Positions 26,288-34,980 of a stretch of DNA of 64,000 bases are shown here, one piece after another. Origin of the DNA: Pseudogemmobacter lacusdianii (GTDB lineage Bacteria > Pseudomonadota > Alphaproteobacteria > Rhodobacterales > Rhodobacteraceae); NCBI RefSeq assembly GCF_030848395.1, contig NZ_JAVDBT010000015.1, forward strand, positions 1 to 64,000. Reading direction: 5' to 3'. A program made the translations under genes and the position numbers. The first letter of the stretch is position 1. Each line of letters starts with the position of its first letter. Under the pieces are notes generated by a model that was not told the origin of the DNA, did not search any database, and saw only the letters and a program-made list of their open reading frames with translations.

Positions 26288-27565
26288 TTAGAAGGACAGC
26301 GCGGTGTAATCGGTGGCGTTGTCGTAAAGGCTTTCTTCCAGCGTGGTCTGATGCACCCGCACCAGCTTGCCGCCTTCGACCTTCGAGATATTTTGCACCC
26401 CAAAGGCCTGATGCTTTTTGCCATCAAAGACCATAGCGCCTTGCGGCCGCTCAGGCCCTGCGGGCAGATCGGTGATCGCCTCCATCGCCTCGACCAGCTT
26501 CTGGCGATCGGCAGGGCTGGAATAGCCCGAAGTTTCAATCGCTTCTTTGATAAAATACAATGTCTCCCAGCAAGAGAACATATGCGCATAGGTCGAGACA
26601 TCTTTGGCGTCCGAGACGCTGCAACCATTGTCATCGACGCCCACTGCAGCGCGGTAGGCGGTCTCATCGGCACCAGCATCTGCGGGTTTCGCCCGGCAAT
26701 GGCCTTCCCAGAAATGCGAGCCTTCGAGGAATTCGAGCCCCGGGCTGGCGGTATCCACAGCCTCAAGACTGTCGATAAAGCCAAAGAGTGCTGGCTTGGC
26801 ACCCGAGCCATAAAACTCGCCCAGTTCTTTTACGAATGTTAACACGGCCGGGCCAACCATGACGTGATAAAGCACTTCCGTGTCCGCCGGGATCTGCGGC
26901 AAATAGCGGGTGAAGCTGGTCTCGGTCGGCGGGATCGCAATTTGGGCGATCACCTCACCGCCCTGCGCCTCGATCGCGGCGGGGAAATGGTCGCGGTGGT
27001 CATGACCAAAGGCATAATCCGGGTAGATCATCGTGACCTTTTTGCCCAGATTTTCCGCCACCCAAGGGGCCATAGCCGAGATCTGCTGGCGCACATCGGT
27101 GATGCCGGGCTGCAAAACCCAGCGGTTCAGCGCGCCCGAGGCGACGTGATAGCCCTCGGAGCAGACGAGATAAGGGATCTTCAGCTCCCCCGCGCGCGGG
27201 GCCGAGCCCATCACGACATGGCTAAAAAGCGTGCCCATGATAAGATCGCAGCCAGCCGGTCCAGCAAGCTTTTCAACCACTTCCGCGCCGCGTTTGGGAT
27301 CGGTGGCGTCATCCTCATAATGAATCTGCACCTCACGCCCGGCAATGCCACCGGCGGCATTGATCGCAGCGGCGGCGGCAGTGGTCGTGCGCTCATACCA
27401 GCGGCCATAAGAGGCGCCGATCCCGGTGCGGTGCAGCTGGAACCCGATCTTCAGCGGCGCGGCTTGCCCCCAGACATAGCTTGGCATGGCAGAGGTTAAG
27501 AGCCCTGCCCCTGCGGTTTGCAAAAGCCTACGGCGGGACGGCGTGAACAACGAAGTCGTGGTCAT
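26288..27565 (-). CDS. periplasmic amino acid/amide-type binding protein
   Basis: Solute-binding protein of the Peripla_BP_6 (leucine/urea/amide) family, 425 aa. A twin-arginine-like leader (PSRRRLLQTAG) and hydrophobic stretch end near WGQA, so Tat export is likely. The mature part opens PLKIGFQLHRTG. ATG 27565 is preceded by GAGGAGAG; the frame continues 28 codons further without signal-peptide character. It shares the operon with four transporter genes downstream and a membrane protein upstream. The ligand cannot be told; the overall set resembles urea/short amide or amino acid systems. Confidence 0.88.
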   Translation of the reverse strand: MTTTSLFTPSRRRLLQTAGAGLLTSAMPSYVWGQAAPLKIGFQLHRTGIGASYGRWYERTTTAAAAAINAAGGIAGREVQIHYEDDATDPKRGAEVVEKLAGPAGCDLIMGTLFSHVVMGSAPRAGELKIPYLVCSEGYHVASGALNRWVLQPGITDVRQQISAMAPWVAENLGKKVTMIYPDYAFGHDHRDHFPAAIEAQGGEVIAQIAIPPTETSFTRYLPQIPADTEVLYHVMVGPAVLTFVKELGEFYGSGAKPALFGFIDSLEAVDTASPGLEFLEGSHFWEGHCRAKPADAGADETAYRAAVGVDDNGCSVSDAKDVSTYAHMFSCWETLYFIKEAIETSGYSSPADRQKLVEAMEAITDLPAGPERPQGAMVFDGKKHQAFGVQNISKVEGGKLVRVHQTTLEESLYDNATDYTALSF

Positions 27566-27649
27566 GATGCAAACTCTCCTCGGCGCGCTTACCCTAGGGG
27601 CAATGTCGCCGGCAATGTGTCGCCGCAGCGCGGCAATGTCCATTGCCAA

Positions 27650-29050
27650 TCAGCCGCTGCGGGCGGTGGAAAGCAGCCAAAGCCCCAAAACGGTGTAGCC
27701 CACCATCAGGATCGTCAGCGGCAGATGCGCGATCGGCCGCTGCGGGCCAGAGAGTTGAAAAGACAGAACAACTGCCAGCAGATGCGCGCCCAAGATCAGC
27801 ACGAATTGCGTGCCATAAAGCAAAGGCATGATCCGTGCGTCGGTGAGAAAGCCGAAGGAGACATAGAAAGGCGGCAGACCCAGCCAACTGTCGCCCGACA
27901 TAAAGGGATCGTTCAGCGCGGCCAAAGTATATTGCCCCGCGGTCAGCAGCATCATCAGATAATGCGCGCCATGATAGCCGCTGGCGATGGCGAGGAAGGA
28001 GAGCATGATCCGGTCGGCGCGCATGCCGCCTTGTGAGAGCTTCTCCCCAAGCTGCATGCCGATGGCCAAAAGGCTCAGCGTCAGCGCGAAGACTGCCAAA
28101 AGCCCGAAGCTGTTTTGCCATGCCACGGCCGAGCGGCCCATCGGCTCAAGCGGGTTTTGACCGATCAAACCTTGCCAGAAGAAGGTCTCGCTCAGCCCCT
28201 CAAATGTCAGGGCGGAAAGGACAAGGGCGATGAAGACCATGGATCCGCGCGATAGCGGTGCCATGCGCAGCACCTGCGCGCCCGGCCAGCCGATCATCCG
28301 GGTCAGTTGACCGTCTTGCCGCTCGGCCCAGAGCGGGGCGATCCGGGACACGAAGCCGAAGAGTAGAGTGAAAAACTCCCCCTCTTCGAGCCAATCTTCG
28401 CCCTCTGCCACGGCCAGAACGAAAATGATCGCCCAATAGGTCAGCGCCGCTTGTGCCAAAACCGCAGGGTCATCGGGCGAAGAGGAGATCATCTGAAACC
28501 AGATGAACCACAGATAAAAGCCGATCGCAGGCCAAGCGCCCAGCCGTGCCAGGCCGATACCGGTGCTGCGGCCCAGCAAAGTGCGGGCAATGCGCACCGG
28601 GCCTGTCCAGGGATTGATGGGCCGCCAGATGTTGCCAAACACCGCCGAAGCCAATGGCACGACGATCCAGATCACCGTCCAGAACACCAAGGTCATCAAG
28701 TTGTGCATCGGGTCACGCGGCCCGAAAAAGCCAATCAGAACAAGGCCGAGAAACGCTAAGAAACTGACGTAAGAGGTTAGGCTTGCCGGCAGCCAATCGC
28801 GCCGCCGCGCCCAGACCTGCGCCCCCATCTGCGGCAAGCGCCCGGCAAGGGCGGCCAACAGCGCCGTCAAAGCGACGGTCAGTGCCGCAGCGGTGATGTA
28901 ATGGCGGGTGGGCAGGGTCAGGATCACCGAAGGCGGCAAAGCGCAGGCCCATGCCGCGCCGGGAACAAGCAGAACACTGAGCCCAGCAGGCACAGGCGTG
29001 AGCCGGCCGTGGCAGCCCCCCTGTGCCTTGTGCTTGATCTGCCGCCGCAT
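27650..29050 (-). CDS. multi-pass membrane protein of unknown function, with signal-like N-terminus
   Basis: 466 aa. A hydrophobic leader ends near residue 36 (GAAWA), followed by a short periplasmic stretch (ALPPSVILTLPTRHY) and about ten to eleven membrane helices. A conserved-looking SGYHGAHYLMMLL segment with His residues is near residue 355 and could bind metal or ligand. The nearest family I recall is the membrane proteins annotated as fenitrothion hydrolase-like, but I cannot confirm that. It is the first gene of the operon with the LivFGMH-type importer, 84 bp before the binding protein, so a link to the imported compound is likely. Confidence 0.7.
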   Translation of the reverse strand: MRRQIKHKAQGGCHGRLTPVPAGLSVLLVPGAAWACALPPSVILTLPTRHYITAAALTVALTALLAALAGRLPQMGAQVWARRRDWLPASLTSYVSFLAFLGLVLIGFFGPRDPMHNLMTLVFWTVIWIVVPLASAVFGNIWRPINPWTGPVRIARTLLGRSTGIGLARLGAWPAIGFYLWFIWFQMISSSPDDPAVLAQAALTYWAIIFVLAVAEGEDWLEEGEFFTLLFGFVSRIAPLWAERQDGQLTRMIGWPGAQVLRMAPLSRGSMVFIALVLSALTFEGLSETFFWQGLIGQNPLEPMGRSAVAWQNSFGLLAVFALTLSLLAIGMQLGEKLSQGGMRADRIMLSFLAIASGYHGAHYLMMLLTAGQYTLAALNDPFMSGDSWLGLPPFYVSFGFLTDARIMPLLYGTQFVLILGAHLLAVVLSFQLSGPQRPIAHLPLTILMVGYTVLGLWLLSTARSG

Positions 29051-29123
29051 GCCGCCCCCTTGGTTGTTGCGCCTCTTTGCCCAAAAGCGCCCAAGGTTAC
29101 AATCTGGGCACTAGGTTCTAAGC

Positions 29124-29172
29124 CCGCGGGGGCCAGCCCCCGCACCCCCGGAGTATTTGGGTCAAGATGAAT
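29124..29172. repeat. dispersed intergenic repeat, copy A
   Basis: A GCGGGGG-CCAG-CCCCCGC hairpin is followed by CACCCCCGGAGTATTT and then GTCAAGATGAATGG. Copies with the same plan occur at 38727-38782 and 49840-49889, and a clipped copy ends the window. It lies between the tetR stop and the membrane-protein start. Confidence 0.7.
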
Positions 29173-29187
29173 GGGACAAGGGCTTTG

Positions 29188-29829
29188 CTAAACCGCGCTG
29201 TCGTGGCGCGCCAGAAAGGCTTGGACTTCTTCGGGTTTGGGGGCCACACCGGTGAAGATCAGCGCATAGGCGGCAATGCGGGACATGCGGGCGTCCACCG
29301 GCTCGGCCGAGCGCAGGGTGATATAGCCGACTTGTGTGAGATAGACCGTGCGGGCGCGAGTGTCGGCCTCGGCCGCAGAATAACCGTAGCGCAAGAAGAG
29401 ATCTGTCAGAGCGGCGATCCGCGCCTCATCTTCGTGCATAAGGGCACGCTCTAGCGCGGGATCGGTCAAGGCCCAGGTTCGCATGGCAAATTCTGCTGCG
29501 GAATCAAAGAGCTTTGGATCGACCCAAGCATCAAAGAGCGCCAAGATCGCACTGGTGATTGTGGGATACTCGGCCCCTATCCGTGCCACCAGCCCCCGGG
29601 TGTTGGTGTCGCGCCAGCGGTCGATCAGGGCAGCCAACAAGGCCTCACGATCCGCAAAATGCCAGTAAAACGAGGTGCGTGACAGCCCGAGCCGGGTGGC
29701 CAGAGGGCCGATTTTCACCGCCTCAACCCCGCCTTCGATCAAAAGCGCATGCGCGCCATCAAGCCAAAGTGAAGCGGATCCACGCCAGCCTCGGTCTTTT
29801 GGTTCAAACACAATGTTCTGATCTGTCAT
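29188..29829 (-). CDS. TetR family regulator of the amine-oxidation cluster
   Basis: A 213-aa TetR protein from ATG 29829 (GTG 29835 is an alternative). The helix-turn-helix covers about residues 30-60 (VKIGPLATRLGLSRTSFYWHF), with an all-helical ligand domain following. It diverges from the flavoenzyme at 29967, and a near-perfect palindrome lies between the two starts. It therefore probably represses both itself and the flavoenzyme gene until an amine or betaine-like effector binds, which is inference. Confidence 0.85.
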   Translation of the reverse strand: MTDQNIVFEPKDRGWRGSASLWLDGAHALLIEGGVEAVKIGPLATRLGLSRTSFYWHFADREALLAALIDRWRDTNTRGLVARIGAEYPTITSAILALFDAWVDPKLFDSAAEFAMRTWALTDPALERALMHEDEARIAALTDLFLRYGYSAAEADTRARTVYLTQVGYITLRSAEPVDARMSRIAAYALIFTGVAPKPEEVQAFLARHDSAV

Positions 29830-29876
29830 GGGCACAGCCTAGACGGCGGATTGGCGAGCGGCAACCATTTGCTGCA

Positions 29877-29902
29877 AAAAGTCGACACAAGTGTCGACTT
29901 TT
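29877..29902. promoter_or_regulatory. TetR operator in the divergent promoter
   Basis: Perfect 12-bp inverted repeat AAAAGTCGACAC-AA-GTGTCGACTTTT, lying 48 bp before the tetR start and 65 bp before the flavoenzyme start. A TTGACG box at 29906-29911 directly follows, so binding would block the promoter of the flavoenzyme. Confidence 0.8.
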
Positions 29903-29966
29903 CATTTGACGGAATCCTTTACCTGATCAAGATTATGCGCAGCCACCCCACACAAGGCCGCAACCC

Positions 29967-32030
29967 ATGTCAGACCCCGCCCGTTCCAAAACCTCGAACG
30001 ATCCGCTGCTGCAGCCCTATCAGCTGAAGCACCTCACCTTGCGCAATCGCATTATGACCACCGCGCATGAGCCAGCCTATTCCGACGATGGCCTGCCGAA
30101 AGACCGCTACCGGATGTATCATCTGGAGCGGGCCAAAGCCGGTGTCTCGATGGTGATGACGGCAGGTTCGGCCTCGGTCAGCCGCGACAGCCCGCCGGTG
30201 TTCTCAAACCTCTTGGTCTGGAAAGACGAGATCGTTCCGTGGATGAAAAAGCTGACCGATGATTGTCACGAGGCCGGAGCGGCCGTGATGATCCAGCTGT
30301 CGCATCTGGGCCGTCGCACCCGCTGGGACAAAGCCGATTGGCTGCCCGTCGTGGCGCCCGGCCCGCAGCGTGAGCCGAGCCACCGCGCCTTCCCAAAGGT
30401 GATCGAGGATTGGGATATCAGCCGTATTATCAAGGACTACGCCGACGCAGCTGAGAGAATGGCAGCCGCTGGCGTCGATGGGGTCGAGTTTGAGTGCTAC
30501 GGGCATTTGATGGACCAATTCATCAGTCCCCTCACCAATACGCTGACCGACAGCCCCTATGGCGGCAGCTTTGACAACCGGCTGCGCTTTGCCATGGATG
30601 TGCTGCAAGCCGTGCGCGACCGGGTTGGGCCTAAGCTCTTGCTGGGTATGCGTTATGTCGCCGATGAGGATGCGCCGGGCGGCATTCCCACCGAAGAAGG
30701 CGTCGAGATGGCGCGGCGGTTCCAAGCCTCGGGTCTGGTTGATTTCGTCAACATCATCCGGGGCCGCATCCACACCGATGCCGCTTTGACCGATGTGATC
30801 CCGGTGCAAGGCATGCCCTCGGCGCCGCATCTGGACCTTGCCGGCCGCATCCGGGCCGAAGTTGGCCTGCCGACCTTCCACGCCGCCCGCATCCCCGATG
30901 TCGCGACGGCGCGGCATGCGGTTTCTTCGGGTTTGGTCGACATGGTCGGCATGACCCGCGCCCATATGGCGGACCCACATGTCGTGCGGAAAATCATTGA
31001 AAAACGGGAACATGACATCCGTCCTTGCGTCGGCGCCACCTATTGCCTGGACCGGATTTACCAAGGTGGCATGGCGCTTTGCATCCACAACGCCGCCACG
31101 GGCCGCGAAGAGACGATGCCGCATGAATTTACACCAGTGGCGGCCGCCAAGAATGTGGTGATCGTCGGCGCCGGTCCTGCGGGGCTCGAGGCCGCGCGTG
31201 TCGCTGCTGAGCGCGGCCATAAGGTGACCGTGTTCGAGGCCGGGCCGCGTGCTGGCGGTCAGATCCTTCTGACCTCGCAGCAAAAACGACGCTCTGAGAT
31301 GATTGGTATTATCGATTGGCGGATGGAACAATGCACCGCCAAAGGGGTAAAGTTTAACTTTAATACCTTCGCGGAAGAGGCTGATATTTCTGCACTTTCT
31401 CCTGACGCCGTGATCATCGCTACCGGCGGCATGCCGCAAGCCGTGGGCCTGTCTTCGGGTGAGGAGCTCTGCGTGCAGGCTTGGGATATCCTCTCGGGCG
31501 ACGTGAAGCCTGGCAGCAATGTTCTGCTCTATGATGATGCAGGCGACCACACCGCTTTGCAAACGGCTGATGCTTTGGTGGCGGCTGGTGCGAAGGTCGA
31601 GGTGATGACCCCGGATCGCAGCTTCGCGCCTGAGGTGATGGGGATGAACCTCGTCCCCTATATGCGCAGTCTGCAAGGGAAAAACACCACCTTCACCGTC
31701 ACCTATCGCCTCTCATCCGTGGCTCGCGACGGCAATCAGTTGAAGGCACAGATCGGTTCGGACTACATCCGCGATCTGGCACTTGAGAAGAGCTATGATC
31801 AGATCGTGGTGAACCACGGCACAGCCCCGAACGCCGATCTTTACTTCGCGCTGAAGCCAAAGTCGGAAAACCTCGGAGCGGTGGATTATGATGCTTTGAT
31901 CAAAGGCGAGCCTCAGCCGAAAGGCGACGGCCCGAAGGGCTTCGTGCTCTATCGTATTGGGGATGCAGTGGAATCTCGCAACACCCACGCCGCGATCTAT
32001 GATGCGCTGCGCTTGATGAAGGATATCTAA
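29967..32030 (+). CDS. N-methylproline/dimethylglycine demethylase-like FMN/FAD oxidoreductase
   Basis: 687-aa old-yellow-enzyme type flavoprotein fused to an FAD/NAD-binding half. The N-terminal TIM barrel (about 15-340) opens LTLRNRIMTTAHEPAY. E35 stands where trimethylamine dehydrogenase has its FMN-linked Cys, so FMN should be non-covalent. The iron-sulphur site reads C354-x5-C360-x11-C372, with Ala357 at the second cysteine. The C-terminal half has VVIVGAGPAGLEAARVAAE near 395. The overall form matches the StcD/DgcA class that demethylates N-methylproline or dimethylglycine. Divergent tetR and the downstream amine genes support an N-methyl-amine substrate. The exact compound is unknown. 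Confidence 0.8.
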   Translation: MSDPARSKTSNDPLLQPYQLKHLTLRNRIMTTAHEPAYSDDGLPKDRYRMYHLERAKAGVSMVMTAGSASVSRDSPPVFSNLLVWKDEIVPWMKKLTDDCHEAGAAVMIQLSHLGRRTRWDKADWLPVVAPGPQREPSHRAFPKVIEDWDISRIIKDYADAAERMAAAGVDGVEFECYGHLMDQFISPLTNTLTDSPYGGSFDNRLRFAMDVLQAVRDRVGPKLLLGMRYVADEDAPGGIPTEEGVEMARRFQASGLVDFVNIIRGRIHTDAALTDVIPVQGMPSAPHLDLAGRIRAEVGLPTFHAARIPDVATARHAVSSGLVDMVGMTRAHMADPHVVRKIIEKREHDIRPCVGATYCLDRIYQGGMALCIHNAATGREETMPHEFTPVAAAKNVVIVGAGPAGLEAARVAAERGHKVTVFEAGPRAGGQILLTSQQKRRSEMIGIIDWRMEQCTAKGVKFNFNTFAEEADISALSPDAVIIATGGMPQAVGLSSGEELCVQAWDILSGDVKPGSNVLLYDDAGDHTALQTADALVAAGAKVEVMTPDRSFAPEVMGMNLVPYMRSLQGKNTTFTVTYRLSSVARDGNQLKAQIGSDYIRDLALEKSYDQIVVNHGTAPNADLYFALKPKSENLGAVDYDALIKGEPQPKGDGPKGFVLYRIGDAVESRNTHAAIYDALRLMKDI

Positions 32031-32048
32031 GCCGCGTCTGACGCGATA

Positions 32049-32125
32049 CCTCTCTGGGGGTATATACCCCTCGATATCTCAGAATGTAGCTTTCTGGCAT
32101 GATATCGGGGGTATCCCCAGAGGGG
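32049..32125. promoter_or_regulatory. large imperfect inverted repeat before the nitrilase gene
   Basis: The left part (32049-32078) and right part (32101-32125) are near-complementary: both contain CTCTGGGG-(A/T)TA-type blocks and end in GATATC. The left arm holds a perfect palindrome GGGGTATATACCCC (32057-32070); the right has GGGGGTATCCCC (32107-32116). The right arm covers the ribosome site AGAGGGG of the nitrilase gene. It could be an operator or a hairpin controlling translation. Confidence 0.55.
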
Positions 32126-32130
32126 TGACG

Positions 32131-32889
32131 ATGCGATTGGCACTTTGGCAGGGCTACTCTCCGGCGGGAGATAGAGATGCGGCCCTGTTGCAGGCCGAGG
32201 CTGCTTTGGCCTCGGCCGGTGCACTTGGCGCCCAAGCTCTGGTCATGCCAGAGACTTGGCTGCCCGGCTACAACCAAGATATCAGCCCAAACAATGCCTT
32301 ATCGGCAGATGACCCCGTGTTTACCAGATTGGGTCGTGCGGCCGCGTCCGCCGACTGCGCGCTCATTCTGGGCTATGCCGAGCGCGACGGCGACCATATC
32401 TACAATGCCGCCATCTGCCTTGGACCGGACGGCGAACCGCTGGCACATTACCGCAAGATCCAGCTCTTCGGCCCCCGTGAGCGTGCCCTGTACCGCGCCG
32501 GTGACGCCTATGTGACGTTTCCTCTGGGCGCAGAAACCGTCGCGCTGCTGATTTGTTATGATGTAGAATTTTCTAGCCATATCAGCTCATTGCGCGCCAA
32601 AGGTGTGACGGCAATCTTTGCACCCACGGCCAATATGACACCATTCGAACATGTGTCCCGCGCCACGGTGCCTGCGATGGCCGCCAACCACGGCGTCTCG
32701 ATCGTCTACGCCAATTACTGCGGCAGTGAGGGCGATCTTGACTACCAAGGGCACAGCGTGATCGTCGGCCCGCATGGCGAGGTCTTGGCACAAGCAGGCC
32801 CCACACCCGCACTGCTGATCGCCGACCTTCCGGCGCGCCGTCCCGCCTATATTTCCAGCCAAAATGCAGATCTAAGGGTGATCGAATGA
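32131..32889 (+). CDS. nitrilase-superfamily carbon-nitrogen hydrolase
   Basis: A 252-aa amidase-type member of the nitrilase superfamily. The catalytic triad is complete: E41 in VMPETWLPGY, K109 in HYRKIQLFG and C142 in LLICYDVEFS. Such enzymes hydrolyse amides or N-carbamoyl groups, less often nitriles. ATG 32131 follows AGGGG at five bases; a GTG two codons earlier is possible. Its stop overlaps the start of the next flavoprotein gene (ATGA), so the two act in one pathway, perhaps releasing an amine or processing its oxidation product. Confidence 0.9.
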   Translation: MRLALWQGYSPAGDRDAALLQAEAALASAGALGAQALVMPETWLPGYNQDISPNNALSADDPVFTRLGRAAASADCALILGYAERDGDHIYNAAICLGPDGEPLAHYRKIQLFGPRERALYRAGDAYVTFPLGAETVALLICYDVEFSSHISSLRAKGVTAIFAPTANMTPFEHVSRATVPAMAANHGVSIVYANYCGSEGDLDYQGHSVIVGPHGEVLAQAGPTPALLIADLPARRPAYISSQNADLRVIE

Positions 32890-34970
32890 CCCGCTCGCCG
32901 CAGCACGACATTCTCTTTACTCCGTTGAAAATTGGTCCAAAAACCGCGAAGAACCGGTTCTATCAGGTGCCGCATTGCAATGGCGGTGGCTACCGAGACC
33001 CCTCGGCTGTGGTTGAGATGCGCCGCACCAAGGCCGAAGGCGGCTGGGGCGTGATTTTCACAGAACAGACCGAAATCCACCCGAGCTCTGAGATCACCCC
33101 CTTCATCGAGCAGCACCTTTGGGATGATCGCGACATTCCGGCACTTGCCCGCATGGCCGAGGCGATGAAATCGCATGGGGCCCTTGCGGGGATTCAGCTC
33201 GCATATTCAGGTATCAACGGGCCAAACCTCTACTCGCGCGAGGTGCCGTTGGCGGTTTCGGGCGGACCAATCCTGACCTTTACCTCGGACCCAGTTCAGG
33301 CGCGCACGATGGACCGTGAGGATATCCGCGATCTGCGCCGTTGGTTCCGCAACGCTTTTCGCCGCAGCCATGAGGCGGGGTTTGATCTGATCTGCCTTTA
33401 CGGCGCGCATGGATTTGGCATTTTGCAACATTTCCTATCGCGTGCCACCAACCATCGGACAGACGAATATGGTGGCAACCTTGAAAACCGTGGCAGGTTC
33501 CTGCGCGAAGTTGTTGAAGATGCGAGAGAAACTACGAAAGGCGAATTAGCAGTCTCGCTGCGGATGTCTTTGAATGAGGCTGGCCCTTTTGGCTTTTCAA
33601 ACGCCGAGTTGCGCGACTTTATTGAGATGCATGGCGACCTGCCCGATATTTGGGACCTAGCCCACGGCACATGGGAGAATTGCTCAGGCACCAGCCGTTT
33701 CAAGCCCGAAGCTGCACAAGAAGAGCTTGTTCAAGGCATTAAGGCATTGACCTCAAAGCCTGTCGTCGGCGTGGGACGTTTCACCAGCCCCGACGCAATG
33801 GTGCGCCAAATCAAATCTGGAATTCTAGATTTCATAGGCGCGGCAAGGCCTTCGATCGCGGATCCCTTCTTGCCGCAGAAGGTAGAACAGGGCCGATACG
33901 ACGATATCAGGGAATGCATCGGCTGCAATATCTGCGTCTCGGGCGATATGACCGGAGCGATCAGCCGCTGCACGCAGAACACCGCTTTTATGGAGGAATG
34001 GCGCAAAGGCTGGCACCCGGAGCGGCCACGCACCAAGGGGCACAGCCAATCGGTCTTGGTGATTGGCGCAGGCCCGGCAGGGCTTGAGGCCGCCTTGCAG
34101 GCCGGGCGCCGCGGTTATGCGGTCACTCTGGCCGAGGCGCGGCAAGAGCTGGGCGGGCGGGTTGCGCGCGAGCGGCTCTTGCCTGGATTATCGGCTTGGG
34201 GGCGTGTGGCGGATTACAGAACGGGCCAGATGGCACCTATGCCCAATGTGGAAATTTACCGCGATAGCCCTATGGAAACGCTCGATATTCTGGGAATGGG
34301 CGTCGAGCATATCTTGCTTGCCACCGGTTCGCACTGGCGCCGCGACGCGGTGGCCCGGTTGCATCTTCACGATATACCGACCGATCCCGCGATGCCGATC
34401 TATTCGCCCGACGATCTCATGGCGGGAAAATTACCTGAAGGCCTTCGCGTAACCCTTTATGATGATGATCATTTCTACATGGGATCGGTGCTTGCAGAGC
34501 TGTTGGTGGCGAAGGGCAACCGCGTCGATTTCGTCACCCCCGCGGTGAAGGTTGCTGAATGGACGGACAACACGCTGGAGCAAGCCACGATCATGCGCCG
34601 TTTGCTGGATCTCGGCGTAGAGATCCACTTGAACAAAGCACCGGAAACCATTGGAAAGGATGAGGTAACCCTAGGCTGCACCTGGAGTGGCCGACAAAGC
34701 ATCTTGCCAGCAGAGGCGGTTGTCATGGTGACCAGTCGACGGCCTGAGGATCGCCTTTACCAAGAGCTTCGGGGCATGGATCTCGCCAATGCCGGGGTAA
34801 AGAGCTTAAAGTTGATTGGCGATGCAGCCGCCCCGGGCCCGATCGCCTGGGCAACCTATGCTGGGCGTCGTTGGGCCGAGGAGCTGGACCAAGACCCCCT
34901 TGGCGATGCTTTAACCTTCCGGCGTGAAATCGCGGACCTTCTGCCCGAACACCGCCTCACGCCTACATGA
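32886..34970 (+). CDS. histamine dehydrogenase-like 6-S-cysteinyl-FMN / 4Fe-4S amine dehydrogenase
   Basis: 694 aa, closely following trimethylamine dehydrogenase from its start (HDILFTPLKIGPKT, NRFYQVPHC). C31 is the FMN-linking Cys; Y172 and H175 keep the active-site pair; C344, C347, C350 and C362 form the 4Fe-4S site. The substrate bowl differs. The tyrosine of trimethylamine dehydrogenase (Tyr60) is Q61, its Trp355 is D354, while its Trp264 is kept as W256. Gln and Asp at these two places are what histamine dehydrogenase has, so a primary amine such as histamine is more likely than trimethylamine. The C-terminal half (from about 385) is the ADP-binding domain. It likely passes electrons to an ETF. 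Expected product: aldehyde plus ammonia. Confidence 0.85.
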   Translation: MTRSPQHDILFTPLKIGPKTAKNRFYQVPHCNGGGYRDPSAVVEMRRTKAEGGWGVIFTEQTEIHPSSEITPFIEQHLWDDRDIPALARMAEAMKSHGALAGIQLAYSGINGPNLYSREVPLAVSGGPILTFTSDPVQARTMDREDIRDLRRWFRNAFRRSHEAGFDLICLYGAHGFGILQHFLSRATNHRTDEYGGNLENRGRFLREVVEDARETTKGELAVSLRMSLNEAGPFGFSNAELRDFIEMHGDLPDIWDLAHGTWENCSGTSRFKPEAAQEELVQGIKALTSKPVVGVGRFTSPDAMVRQIKSGILDFIGAARPSIADPFLPQKVEQGRYDDIRECIGCNICVSGDMTGAISRCTQNTAFMEEWRKGWHPERPRTKGHSQSVLVIGAGPAGLEAALQAGRRGYAVTLAEARQELGGRVARERLLPGLSAWGRVADYRTGQMAPMPNVEIYRDSPMETLDILGMGVEHILLATGSHWRRDAVARLHLHDIPTDPAMPIYSPDDLMAGKLPEGLRVTLYDDDHFYMGSVLAELLVAKGNRVDFVTPAVKVAEWTDNTLEQATIMRRLLDLGVEIHLNKAPETIGKDEVTLGCTWSGRQSILPAEAVVMVTSRRPEDRLYQELRGMDLANAGVKSLKLIGDAAAPGPIAWATYAGRRWAEELDQDPLGDALTFRREIADLLPEHRLTPT

Positions 34971-34980
34971 AAAAGCAGCG

